Assembly (NCBI GenBank): GCA_041485905.1
Contig: JBGPKK010000077.1
Span: 1 to 20,654 of the forward strand
Source of the DNA: JAHFUI01 sp041485905
Lineage (GTDB): Bacteria > Acidobacteriota > Vicinamibacteria > Vicinamibacterales > CAVVIG01
Direction: 5' to 3'
DNA: 20,654 nt
The notes under the pieces were generated by a model. It searched no databases. It was not told the DNA's origin and saw only the letters and a list, made by a program, of their open reading frames with translations. Positions 7,929 to 15,415 of the stretch are shown here, one piece after another; within the stretch, counting starts at the first letter, position 1; each line of letters starts with the position of its first letter. The translations under genes and the position numbers were made by a program.

Positions 7929-10841
7929 GTGAAACCTGTAAGGGACCGTCTGATTCAGACGGTCCCTTTGTATTTTCTTTTCTTCTGCTCGGGCTTCAGC
8001 GGGCTGATTTACCAGGTCGTCTGGGTCCGCGAGTTCGGGAACGTCTTCGGGAACACCGTGTACTCCGCGTCGCTGGTCGTCGCGGTGTTCATGCTGGGAC
8101 TGGGCGTCGGCAGCTACGTCACCGGGCCGTGGGCGGATCGCCGGTATGACACGCGGCCGGACTCGCTGCTTCGCGCGTACGGATATGTCGAGCTGATCAT
8201 CGGCGTTGCGGGGCTCGGCATCTCCGTGCTCCTGCCGCACCTGGATCGAATCTCCGCGGCGGTCTCTGCCTACTCGCGCGAACCGTCCGGTTGGTACGTC
8301 CTGTCGACCGCCTCCTATCTGGCCCGCGTCGCCATCGCGCTCGTCCTGCTCACACCGATCGCGCTGCTGATGGGCGGGACGCTGACGCTGCTCATTCGTC
8401 ATCTCGTCCAAAAGGACCTCGACATCGGCGGCTGGCGGATCGCCGTGCTGTACGCCGTCAACACGCTCGGCGCGGCCGCCGGTGCGCTGCTGACGGACTT
8501 CGCGCTGGTCCCCGCCTTCGGTCTCTTCGGCGCGCAGATGAGTGCGGTGTTCTTCAACATCATTGCCGGCGCGGGAGCGCTGTACCTCGCACGTCACGTC
8601 CGGCAGAAGGTCCGGCACAAGGTCCGGCTTCCGCCTTCGCTCGAAGCTTCGGCGGACCGCCGTAGCCTTGGCGGAGGCGGTCAGGCGGACCGTAAGGGCG
8701 CGATCGCTCCGATCAGCCTGGCGCTCGCGATGTCCGGGTTCGCCGCGATGGGCATGGAAATCGTCTGGTTTCGTCACTTCACGATTCTGCTCGGCGGATT
8801 CCGGGCCGTCTTCTCTCTTCTGCTGACGATCATCTTGATCGGCATCGGCGCGGGCTCCCTCGTCTCCGGTTTTCTGTCTCGTCGAACCGACAGACCGGTG
8901 CACTGGTTGATCGTGATCCAGGGACTCTTCGTCGCGGTCACGCTGCTCGGATTGGGCTGGAGCGACTCGAGACCGATCGAGCAGGTCGTCGTGAGCGGTC
9001 CCGCATACCAGGTGCTCATGGGCCATGCGGGGGACGCTGTTGTGGCGGTTCAATCCGAGTGGACGCGGACGCTTTCCGGCCTGTGGTTCAACGTCAAGCC
9101 AATGCTGCTTGAAATCGGCTTTCCCGCGCTGCTGATGGGATTCGGTTTTCCGCTTGGCAACGCGGTCATTCAACGAGCGGAACACGCGGTGGGCCGCCGT
9201 GCGGGCGTGCTCTATCTTGCCAACACGGTCGGCGCCGTCTGTGGTTCGCTCGCCGCGGGTTTCCTGCTCCTGCCGGCCCTCGGGATCCAGCGCAGCGCCT
9301 CGATGCTGATGATGACGGCGCTGGCAGCCGTGGTGCCACTGTCTCTTGCCGACCTCAGCTCGAGGCGGGCCCGTGCCTCCGTCTTGATCGGATCGCTGCT
9401 GATCGGCGGCGTCGCGCTGGGCGGGTGGGTGACCTTGCCGTCGGACTTCGTGATCGACCGGGCGCTGGCTCGCTCCGGCAACAACGAGCGACGGCTCACC
9501 ATGCGCGAAGGCCTGACCGAGGTCGTCGAGGTGACCGAGATACCTGGCGTCGGGCGGAAGTTGCTGACGAACGGGCACCCGATGTCCTCGACGACGCGGC
9601 TGTCGCAGCGGTACATGCGTGCGCTCGCGCACGTGCCGCTTCTCGCCATCGACAATCCAGAGGCCGCTCTCGTGATTGGATTCGGGGTCGGCAACACGAC
9701 CCACGCCGCGGCGCTGCACCCCTCGATGCGTCGCATCGAGGTGGCGGATCTGTCCAGGGACATCCTCAGCTCCTCCAGTTTCTTCAGCGACGTGAATGGC
9801 GATGTGCTGCGCGACCCGCGAGTCGCGGTGTATGTGAACGACGGGCGCCAGCACCTGCAGATGCGGCCGGCTGCGTCGTACGATCTGATCACGCTCGAGC
9901 CGCCGCCTATCGGGTACGCCGGCGTGGCGGCGCTGTATTCAAAGGAGTTCTACGCGCTGGCGCGGGAGCATCTCAAGCCGCATGGCTACGTCAGCCAGTG
10001 GCTCCCGGCCTACCAGGTGCCTGCCGCCACCACGCTGGCGATGATTCGCGCGTTCATCGACGTGTTCCCGCAGGCGGTGCTGATCTCCGGCGCCGAAGCG
10101 GAGTTGCTGCTCCTCGGTGTGAACGACGCCCGTATCGACGTCGACCCCGCCCGATTGGCCGCGGCGTTGTCCCGCGCGCCGGTGGTGCAGTCGGACATGG
10201 CGCGCGTCGATCTCGGCAGCGTGCGCGAGATCGTCGGGACCTTTGTCGGATCGGCGCAGACGCTCGCGACCGCGACCCGAGACGCGGCGCCTGTGACCGA
10301 CGACCGCCCGGTCCAGGAGTACGGCGTGCGATCGTTGCTGGACTTTGGCGAGGCCGTGCCGCCCTCTGTTGTTGATTTGAGCCAGGTCGCGGCGTGGTGC
10401 CCGACGTGCCTCGTCAATCGCAAGCCGGTTCCGCTTGTGGATGGTCTGGATACGTACCTCGATCTCCTCGGTCGCGCCTACGCGGCGTCACCGGCGGAAA
10501 TCGCCGGCGCACGCCGTCTTGCTGAAAGCCGGCACCGTCTCGTGTTGGGCAGCGCGTATCTGGGAGCGATCGTTCCCGAGTCCGCGGATGTGCACAATGT
10601 CCTGGGTATTTCGCTCGCGGAGAAAGGCCGGTTCGACGAAGCGATCGGAGAGTTCCGCGAAGCCCAGCGCCTGGCGCCCGATTCGGCCGCCACCCAGTGG
10701 CACCTCGGCGCGGCGCTGGCATCGCGCGGCGCGCGCGAGGAAGCGCTCGATCACCTGCGACGGTCGGTGCAGCTCGACCCGAACAACCTTCAGGCGCGCC
10801 ACGATCTGGACGTCGTTCTCGGCCTTGACCGACGTCGCTGA
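7929..10841 (+). CDS. Fused membrane/spermidine-synthase-like protein with TPR tail
   Basis: This is a 970-residue polytopic membrane protein. Residues 13-220 and 258-500 hold hydrophobic segments with the family motif CSGFSGLIYQVVWVREF at 20-36. Residues about 515-810 are a spermidine-synthase-like Rossmann domain with the SAM-type loop LVIGFGVGNT (581-590) and acidic D607. At the spermidine-synthase catalytic position the sequence is LITLEPPP instead of a DSSDP-like motif, so polyamine synthesis is doubtful. Residues 885-955 form two TPR repeats. The linker at about 224-257 is low complexity and encoded by a palindromic repeat. The GTG at 7929 has AAGG 7 bases upstream; an in-frame TTG at 7968 beyond the hairpin is a possible alternative start. 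Related fused proteins are widespread and of unknown function. Confidence 0.88.
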   Translation: MKPVRDRLIQTVPLYFLFFCSGFSGLIYQVVWVREFGNVFGNTVYSASLVVAVFMLGLGVGSYVTGPWADRRYDTRPDSLLRAYGYVELIIGVAGLGISVLLPHLDRISAAVSAYSREPSGWYVLSTASYLARVAIALVLLTPIALLMGGTLTLLIRHLVQKDLDIGGWRIAVLYAVNTLGAAAGALLTDFALVPAFGLFGAQMSAVFFNIIAGAGALYLARHVRQKVRHKVRLPPSLEASADRRSLGGGGQADRKGAIAPISLALAMSGFAAMGMEIVWFRHFTILLGGFRAVFSLLLTIILIGIGAGSLVSGFLSRRTDRPVHWLIVIQGLFVAVTLLGLGWSDSRPIEQVVVSGPAYQVLMGHAGDAVVAVQSEWTRTLSGLWFNVKPMLLEIGFPALLMGFGFPLGNAVIQRAEHAVGRRAGVLYLANTVGAVCGSLAAGFLLLPALGIQRSASMLMMTALAAVVPLSLADLSSRRARASVLIGSLLIGGVALGGWVTLPSDFVIDRALARSGNNERRLTMREGLTEVVEVTEIPGVGRKLLTNGHPMSSTTRLSQRYMRALAHVPLLAIDNPEAALVIGFGVGNTTHAAALHPSMRRIEVADLSRDILSSSSFFSDVNGDVLRDPRVAVYVNDGRQHLQMRPAASYDLITLEPPPIGYAGVAALYSKEFYALAREHLKPHGYVSQWLPAYQVPAATTLAMIRAFIDVFPQAVLISGAEAELLLLGVNDARIDVDPARLAAALSRAPVVQSDMARVDLGSVREIVGTFVGSAQTLATATRDAAPVTDDRPVQEYGVRSLLDFGEAVPPSVVDLSQVAAWCPTCLVNRKPVPLVDGLDTYLDLLGRAYAASPAEIAGARRLAESRHRLVLGSAYLGAIVPESADVHNVLGISLAEKGRFDEAIGEFREAQRLAPDSAATQWHLGAALASRGAREEALDHLRRSVQLDPNNLQARHDLDVVLGLDRRR
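7940..7985 (+). terminator. Terminator-like hairpin overlapping the start of the fused membrane gene
   Basis: A 13-base perfect stem (AAGGGACCGTCTG at 7940-7952, complement at 7956-7968) with an ATT loop is followed by a T-rich stretch through about 7985. It lies 28 bases after the stop of the first PAL-like gene and would end that transcript. It also falls within codons 4-19 of the next gene if the GTG start is right, so it could act as an attenuator. The structure is certain and its function is inferred. Confidence 0.6.
8598..8699. repeat. In-frame tandem and palindromic repeat inside the fused membrane gene
   Basis: The stretch opens with a 12-base tandem unit, GTCCGGC(A/C)NAAG-like, at 8598-8609 and 8610-8621, with a partial third copy. 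Then come nested GC-rich inverted repeats: TCCGCC (8630-8635) with GGCGGA (8651-8656), CGAAGCTTCG (8642-8651), and ACCGCC (8656-8661) with GGCGGT (8676-8681). It keeps the reading frame open and encodes a charged, glycine-rich linker between the two membrane blocks. It resembles the dispersed palindromic elements of Acidobacteriota. Confidence 0.6.
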
Positions 10842-10867
10842 ACGCCCGTAGACTCCGCGTGTCCTCT

Positions 10868-10871
10868 GGAG
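10868..10871 (+). promoter_or_regulatory. Ribosome binding site for the MFS gene
   Basis: GGAG lies 8 bases before the ATG at 10880. It favours this start over the in-frame GTG at 10859, which has no comparable site. Confidence 0.5.
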
Positions 10872-10879
10872 AAACCCCC

Positions 10880-12184
10880 ATGGCAGTAGCTGCTGCGCCG
10901 GCTGTGCGATTGTCGACCAGGCTCAATCAGAACCAGATCAAGGGATTCTGGGCCGCGTGGGGCGGGTGGACGCTCGACGGCATGGACGCCTTCATCTACG
11001 CGCTGGTGCTCGTGCCGGCGCTGACCGAGCTGCTGCCGCGATCGGGCCTCGCCGTCACGCAGGGGAACGTCGGGTACTACGGCAGCATCCTGCAGGCGCT
11101 GTTCCTGCTCGGCTGGGGCCTCTCGATGGTCTGGGGCCCGATTGCAGACCGCTTCGGCCGCGTCCGCGCGCTGATGCTGACGATTCTCTTCTATTCGGTC
11201 TTCACCTTCATGTGCGGAGTGGTGACGAACATCTGGCAGCTTGCCGTCCTTCGTGTGCTGTGCGGCATTGGTCTTGGCGGCGAACAGCCGATGGGCGGCA
11301 CGTTCGTCGCCGAGGAGTGGCCAGAAGATCGGCGCAAGATGGGCGCCGGGTACATGCACACCGGCTACTATTTCGGCTTCTTCCTGGCGGCCATCGCCAA
11401 CTACTACATCGGCGCGAACTACGGATGGCGATGGATGTTCATTCTCGGGGGTGCGCCCGCGCTGCTGGTCGGCTGGATCCAGAGCGGCGTGCGCGAGCCG
11501 GCGACCTGGCAGAAGACAGCGGCGGATGACCGCCAGCGTCCCCGGATGCGCGATGCGTTCGCCGCGCTGTTCACGCCTCAGTACCGAGGCCGCACGATCG
11601 TCAACTCGCTGTTGTTCACCGTGTCGATCGTCGGGCTGTGGGCCGGTTCGATTTACGTCCCCGCCGCGGTGACACAGATTGCGGTGCGTGAAGGCTACAC
11701 GACCGCCGCCGCGGCGCGCGTCGCGTCGTACGGGTCGATGGTGCTGGCGGTTGCCACGATTATCGGGTGCCTCATGGCGCCGTGGCTCGCTGAACGTCTC
11801 GGTCGGCGTCTGGCGATGGGACTGTATTTCACCGTGCTGGGCGTCGCGGTCGCGTCCGCCTTCGGGTACGTCTTCTACACGCCGATGGCGGTGACGCCGT
11901 TCTTCGTCCTGATCTTCTTCCTCGGCATCGGCGGCGCGAACTTCGCCATATACACGCTGTGGCTGCCCGAGCAGTACTCGACCAGCTGCCGGGCGAGCGC
12001 GATCGCGTTCGTCAGCTCGGTGGGACGCTTCGTCGGCGTGGCGATGGTGTTCCTCGTCGGCGGCGCCATCCGGTCCTACGGCAGCCTGGGCGTTCCAGTC
12101 GCGGCGACCGCCACCGTCTTCGTTGTCGGGTTGATCCTCCTGCCGTTTGCAGAGGAGACGCGGGGCAAGGCGCTACCGGCGTGA
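10880..12184 (+). CDS. MFS transporter, aromatic acid:H+ symporter (AAHS)-like
   Basis: This 434-residue protein has about 12 hydrophobic segments. The first helix carries DGMD at residues 33-36, matching the DGxD motif of AAHS-type transporters. The loop between helices 2 and 3 carries GPIADRFGRVR (86-96), the MFS motif A, and a second-half counterpart APWLAERLGRR is present. GIGLGGEQPMGGTFVAEEW matches helix 4 of this group. The product should import organic acids, perhaps aromatic acids, by proton symport across the inner membrane. It lies 38 bases after the fused membrane gene and 10 bases before the ABC ATPase gene, in a tight same-strand series. Sialate-type MFS proteins share part of this pattern and remain an alternative, but no sialic acid genes are seen. 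The transporter call is firm and the substrate class is inferred. Confidence 0.88.
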   Translation: MAVAAAPAVRLSTRLNQNQIKGFWAAWGGWTLDGMDAFIYALVLVPALTELLPRSGLAVTQGNVGYYGSILQALFLLGWGLSMVWGPIADRFGRVRALMLTILFYSVFTFMCGVVTNIWQLAVLRVLCGIGLGGEQPMGGTFVAEEWPEDRRKMGAGYMHTGYYFGFFLAAIANYYIGANYGWRWMFILGGAPALLVGWIQSGVREPATWQKTAADDRQRPRMRDAFAALFTPQYRGRTIVNSLLFTVSIVGLWAGSIYVPAAVTQIAVREGYTTAAAARVASYGSMVLAVATIIGCLMAPWLAERLGRRLAMGLYFTVLGVAVASAFGYVFYTPMAVTPFFVLIFFLGIGGANFAIYTLWLPEQYSTSCRASAIAFVSSVGRFVGVAMVFLVGGAIRSYGSLGVPVAATATVFVVGLILLPFAEETRGKALPA

Positions 12185-12194
12185 CTTGTCATCC

Positions 12195-13046
12195 GTGACT
12201 GAACCCGTCCTCGAGTTGATCGACGCGACGGTGGTCAAAGACGATCGCCGCATCCTCGACGGCCTGACGCTGACGATCGGCGTCGGCGAACATACCGCCA
12301 TCGTCGGCCCCAACGGCGCGGGGAAGTCATTCCTCCTGAGGCTGCTCACGCACGAGGACCGCGCGCTCCTGCCGGCGGATGGTGTCCCACCGGTCCGCGT
12401 GTTCGGCAGCAACAGTTGGGATGTGTTCGAGCTGCGATCGCAGCTCGGCATCGTCTCGGCCGATCTGCATCAACGGTTCGTCGTGGGCAACAGCGAAGGG
12501 CGGATCAGCGGAGAGGCGGCCGTGCTATCCGCGTTCCTCGCGTCGGACGGCATCCTTCGATACGGCGTGGTCACCGACGATATGCGCCGCCGCGCTGCCG
12601 AGGCGCTGGCTCGCATGGGCGTGGCGCACCTGGCGCGGCGATGGCTCGACGAGGTGTCCAGCGGTGAAGCGCGACGCGTGCTGTTGGCACGCGCGCTGGT
12701 CACCTCACCGCGCGCCCTCGTACTCGACGAGCCGACCACCGGGCTCGATCTCGTCGCCCGGCACGATTTCATGGAACGGATCCGACAAATCGCGCGCGAG
12801 GGGACGACGGTGATCCTGATTACGCATCACATCGACGAAATCATCCCCGAAATCGAGCGCGTGGTTCTGCTGCGTGAGGGACGTCTCGCGGCGGCCGGTC
12901 CCAAACGGTCGGTGCTGACCGCCGAGCGGTTGAGCGCGCTGTTCAACGCGCCGATCGCGCTCGAAGAAAACGACGGCTACTACTACGCGCGCCCCGACCG
13001 GGCGCGCGTAGAAAGTGCAAAGTTCAAAGTTCAAAGTGGAAAGTAA
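12195..13046 (+). CDS. Stand-alone ABC ATPase (YlmA/ModF-like)
   Basis: This 283-residue cytoplasmic nucleotide-binding subunit shows Walker A GPNGAGKS (38-45), a signature-like VSSGEAR (154-160, varied from LSGGQ), Walker B ALVLDEP with catalytic E179, D-loop TTGLD, and the switch H211 in ILITHH. The region before the signature fits YlmA/ModF-like ATPases. No permease or binding protein of an ABC importer lies next to it, so its partner is elsewhere or it acts alone. GTG at 12195 is the likely start, 10 bases after the MFS stop; no strong ribosome site is seen. The C-terminus (about 272-283, VESAKFKVQSGK) is encoded by a dispersed AAAGTTC repeat and is unlike the native family end, so the original stop was probably replaced. 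Confidence 0.82.
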   Translation: MTEPVLELIDATVVKDDRRILDGLTLTIGVGEHTAIVGPNGAGKSFLLRLLTHEDRALLPADGVPPVRVFGSNSWDVFELRSQLGIVSADLHQRFVVGNSEGRISGEAAVLSAFLASDGILRYGVVTDDMRRRAAEALARMGVAHLARRWLDEVSSGEARRVLLARALVTSPRALVLDEPTTGLDLVARHDFMERIRQIAREGTTVILITHHIDEIIPEIERVVLLREGRLAAAGPKRSVLTAERLSALFNAPIALEENDGYYYARPDRARVESAKFKVQSGK

Positions 13047-13054
13047 GGGGAAAG
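13011..13054 (+). repeat. Dispersed AAAGTTCAAAGTG-type repeat, copy 1
   Basis: A purine-rich stretch with GAAAGTGCAAAGTTCAAAGT at 13011-13030, then further AAAGT units, spans the ABC ATPase stop and the start of the dehydrogenase gene. The 20 bases at 13011-13030 recur exactly on the minus strand at 18325-18344. It encodes the KFKVQSGK tail of the ATPase in one frame and the start of the dehydrogenase in another. Confidence 0.75.
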
Positions 13055-13962
13055 TCCAGGCGATTGGGATGATCGGTTTGGGCATCATGGGCTCGGCGAT
13101 GGCCGCGAACCTGATGCGGGCCGGATACCGCGTGATTGGGTACGACGTCGCGGCGAAACCGCGGTTGAATCACCGCCGCGGTGGGGGACTCGTGGCGGCG
13201 AACTGCCGCGCCCTCGCCAGGCAAGCCGAGGTGATCATCTGCTCGCTTCCGTCATCCGACGCCCTGCTGCAGGCCGTGGCGGAGCTTGCCGATTCTCCAC
13301 GTCCTCAGCAGATCGTCGTCGAAACGAGCACGCTGCCGATCGCGGTGAAAGAGGAAGCGCGCAAGAGGCTTGCTGCGGGCGGCGCGGTGCTGCTCGATTG
13401 CCCGTTGAGCGGAACCGGCACGCAGGCGCAGACCAGGGATCTGGTCGTGTATGCCAGCGGCAACCGCCGGGCGTATCGGCGCGTCGGTCCGATTCTGGAC
13501 GCCTTCGCGCGCGCCCACTATTACGTCGGCCCGTTCGGCGCCGGATCAATGATGAAATTCGTCGCGAATCTGCTCGTCGCCATCCACAATGTGGCGGCGG
13601 CCGAGGCGCTCGTGCTCGCCATGAAGGCGGGCCTCGATCCCGCGATGGTGGTGAAGGTCATCGGCGACGGGGCAGGCAGCTCGCGAATGTTTCAGGTCCG
13701 CGGTCCGATGATGGTCAAGGGAGCGTATGGCGCCGCGATGATGAAACTCGACGTCTGGCGGAAGGACATGGCGATCATCGCCGAGTTCGCGCGTAAGGTC
13801 GGCTGCCCGACGCCGTTGTTCGCTGCGACCGCTCCGATCTATGCTGCTGCCACCGCCAAGGGCGGTCACCAGGACACGGCGGCCGTTTGCGCGGTTCTGG
13901 AGGAGATGGCAGGGGTCAGGAGAAAGTTCAAAGTGCGAAGTGAAAAATTCAAAGCAAGGTGA
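13036..13962 (+). CDS. Beta-hydroxyacid dehydrogenase (3-hydroxyisobutyrate dehydrogenase-like)
   Basis: This is a roughly 308-residue NAD(P)-dependent oxidoreductase. The Rossmann motif GLGIMG is at 14-19. The substrate-binding segment DCPLSGTGTQAQ (121-132) replaces the usual DAPVSGG. The catalytic block GAGSMMKFVANLL contains K174 and N178, and an all-alpha C-terminal domain follows. It should interconvert a beta-hydroxy acid and the corresponding semialdehyde or keto acid in the cytoplasm. The start is uncertain: GTG at 13036 overlaps the ATPase stop by 11 bases and keeps strand beta-1, GTG at 13015 would add only repeat-encoded residues, and ATG at 13069 would cut the first strand. The last residues (RRKFKVRSEKFKAR) come from a second copy of the dispersed repeat. 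Its neighbours suggest it handles a product brought in by the MFS transporter. Confidence 0.85.
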   Translation: MESKGKVQAIGMIGLGIMGSAMAANLMRAGYRVIGYDVAAKPRLNHRRGGGLVAANCRALARQAEVIICSLPSSDALLQAVAELADSPRPQQIVVETSTLPIAVKEEARKRLAAGGAVLLDCPLSGTGTQAQTRDLVVYASGNRRAYRRVGPILDAFARAHYYVGPFGAGSMMKFVANLLVAIHNVAAAEALVLAMKAGLDPAMVVKVIGDGAGSSRMFQVRGPMMVKGAYGAAMMKLDVWRKDMAIIAEFARKVGCPTPLFAATAPIYAAATAKGGHQDTAAVCAVLEEMAGVRRKFKVRSEKFKAR

Positions 13963-13966
13963 AAGT
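13920..13966 (+). repeat. Dispersed AAAGTTCAAAGTG-type repeat, copy 2
   Basis: AAAGTTCAAAGTG at 13923-13935 is an exact match to 13026-13038, followed by related GAAGTG, TTCAAAG and GAAAGTGG units. It covers the dehydrogenase C-terminus and stop and leads directly into the ribosome site of the second PAL-like gene. With copy 1 it brackets the dehydrogenase gene in direct orientation. Confidence 0.72.
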
Positions 13967-13971
13967 GGAGG
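13967..13971 (+). promoter_or_regulatory. Ribosome binding site for the second PAL-like gene
   Basis: GGAGG lies 5 bases before the ATG at 13977. It selects that codon over the in-frame GTG at 13959, which overlaps the preceding stop and has only repeat sequence ahead of it. Confidence 0.6.
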
Positions 13972-13976
13972 ACGAC

Positions 13977-15284
13977 ATGCGTAGACGCATATCGATGCTG
14001 GTCGTGGGCGTGGCGGGTTTGGCGATCGTTTACCTCGTTGGGAATCAGTGGGTGTCGGCCCAGCAGCGCGGCACGAATGCCGTGTCGAGAGTCGCCGCGG
14101 TGCCGAGCGAGAAAGGCGGCCAGGACATCTTCGGCGCGTACGAAGTGGTCGTGGGATGGCCCAAGAAGCTCTCGACCATTCCAGGGCACGGGCCCTGGAC
14201 GTTCGGCGCCGGCCAGAGCGTGTTTGCCGAAAGCCCAGACCGTGTGTACGTCGTGCAGCGCGGGGAGCTGCCGGAGATCCCGCGTCCGATGACACGCAAA
14301 CTGTCGGACCTCGCCCCGAGCATCGCGTTCCCGATCGGCCGGCTGCCGTACCGAGATGCGACCACCGCCAGCCCTCCGGGCAATGGCGGCAGCGGGCAGC
14401 TTGCCGAGGGCGGGATGGAGGCGTGGGCGCGGACCAACAAGATGGGCGTTGACGCCCGCTGGGAGCACTGCATCCTTGTGTTCGACGGCCAGGGCAACCT
14501 GCTTCCCGAGACCGCCAACTGGATGCAGTGGGACGCGAGCCTGCAGCGGCCGCACTTCATCGCCATCAGTCCGTACGATGCGGACAAGAACGTGTGGCTC
14601 ATCGACGACCACAAGCACGTGATCTACAAGTTCACGCACGACGGCAAGACGAAGCTGCTGACCATCGGCACGTACGGCGTGCCGGGCGCCGACGACAAGC
14701 ACTTCAACCGTCCGACGTATATGGACTGGCTGCCCGACGGCACCTTCTTCGTGTCGGACGGGTATAACGGGACGCGCGTCGCGAAGTTCGACAAGGACGG
14801 GAAGTTTCTGATGGCCTGGGGAGAGAAGGGCTCCAACCAGAACGACACGCGTCCGGGCTATTTCAATAATGTCCACGGCATCGCCGTCGATCCGAAAACG
14901 CGCCGGGTCTTCGTCAACGACCGCGGCAACCACCGCGCGCAGGTCTTCGACGAAAACGGCAAGTTCCTGGACTCGTGGCGATTTGGCGATCCGCCGTCGG
15001 ACGTGCACATGTTCAACATCACGAGCGACGGTTTCCTCTGGGCCGCCGACCGCGGCACGAACAGGATCCTCAAGTACGACCTCAGCGGCAATTTCCAGTA
15101 TTCCTGGGGCACGTGGGGTGATTTCCCCGGCGGCATGTGGGGCGTGCACGGCATGAGCGTCGACCAGGACGGCAACTTCTACGTGGCGGAGGTCGACAAC
15201 GGCGGCGCCCAGAAGTACCGGCCGCGTGCCGGCGCCAATCCGGCGTTTCTCGTCGGCAAGCCGGTCAGGTCGGCGTGGAAATAG
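13977..15284 (+). CDS. Secreted NHL/PAL-like six-bladed propeller (copy 2)
   Basis: This 435-residue paralogue of the protein at 6611-7912 matches it almost end to end. Shared segments include SEKGGQDIFGAYE (against GEKGGQDIFGAYE), FPIGRLPxRDAT, RPGYFNNVHGIAVDP, a FPGGMWGVHG blade and RPRAGANPAFL near the end. The signal peptide is about residues 1-29 (MRRRISMLVVGVAGLAIVYLV). The candidate zinc histidines are conserved at H193, H300 and H391, and H319 in NDRGNHRAQVF is also shared. It differs in a longer glycine-rich insertion near 134-150 (NGGSGQLAEGG). It lies 14 bases after the dehydrogenase stop and 131 bases before the TonB receptor gene. The family call follows PAL and NHL propellers; without a PHM partner the reaction is unknown. 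Confidence 0.87.
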   Translation: MRRRISMLVVGVAGLAIVYLVGNQWVSAQQRGTNAVSRVAAVPSEKGGQDIFGAYEVVVGWPKKLSTIPGHGPWTFGAGQSVFAESPDRVYVVQRGELPEIPRPMTRKLSDLAPSIAFPIGRLPYRDATTASPPGNGGSGQLAEGGMEAWARTNKMGVDARWEHCILVFDGQGNLLPETANWMQWDASLQRPHFIAISPYDADKNVWLIDDHKHVIYKFTHDGKTKLLTIGTYGVPGADDKHFNRPTYMDWLPDGTFFVSDGYNGTRVAKFDKDGKFLMAWGEKGSNQNDTRPGYFNNVHGIAVDPKTRRVFVNDRGNHRAQVFDENGKFLDSWRFGDPPSDVHMFNITSDGFLWAADRGTNRILKYDLSGNFQYSWGTWGDFPGGMWGVHGMSVDQDGNFYVAEVDNGGAQKYRPRAGANPAFLVGKPVRSAWK

Positions 15285-15300
15285 GTTCGGATCCATTTGC

Positions 15301-15331
15301 ACGTAGTGTCCGGAAAAGCCGGACACTACGT
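15301..15331. repeat. Inverted repeat between PAL-like copy 2 and the TonB receptor
   Basis: Two perfect 13-base arms, ACGTAGTGTCCGG (15301-15313) and its complement (15319-15331), enclose an AAAAG loop. It begins 17 bases after the PAL-like stop. No T-run follows directly, so it may be a Rho-type or RNA-stabilising hairpin, or another dispersed palindrome, rather than a classic intrinsic terminator. Confidence 0.65.
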
Positions 15332-15415
15332 ACGAACTCCCTTTACATTTTCTCTTTAAATTTCTTACGCCCTCTGCTACGGTCCTGCCATCAACCGACA
15401 TTTTTGGAGGACACC
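15332..15415 (+). promoter_or_regulatory. Leader and candidate promoter region of the TonB receptor gene
   Basis: After the hairpin the composition turns AT-rich (TTTACATTTTCTCTTTAAA at 15342-15360), unusual for this window and typical of a promoter. No -35/-10 pair with good spacing can be fixed; TTTACA at 15342-15347 is the best single box. GGAGG at 15406-15410 sets the start at 15416. Confidence 0.35.

Noticed and set aside
8598..8630. Possible CRISPR-like short repeats
   Set aside because: The units are 12-base tandem copies without spacers and lie within a coding sequence.
7647..9854. 735-codon minus-strand open frame opposite the fused membrane gene
   Set aside because: It is a shadow of GC-rich coding DNA; its translation is very rich in Arg, Asp, Gln and His, with no domain or ribosome site.
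9660..10130. Bona fide spermidine synthase function
   Set aside because: The catalytic aspartate motif is replaced by LEPPP, so only the fold can be claimed.
10880..12184. Sialic acid transporter, considered because of the kelch protein nearby
   Set aside because: The DGMD motif fits AAHS-type acid symporters at least as well, and no sialate catabolic genes are present.
15137..15415. Extension of the TonB receptor upstream into the PAL-like gene
   Set aside because: The signal peptide and GGAGG place the start at 15416; the extension has no conserved features and would run through the hairpin.
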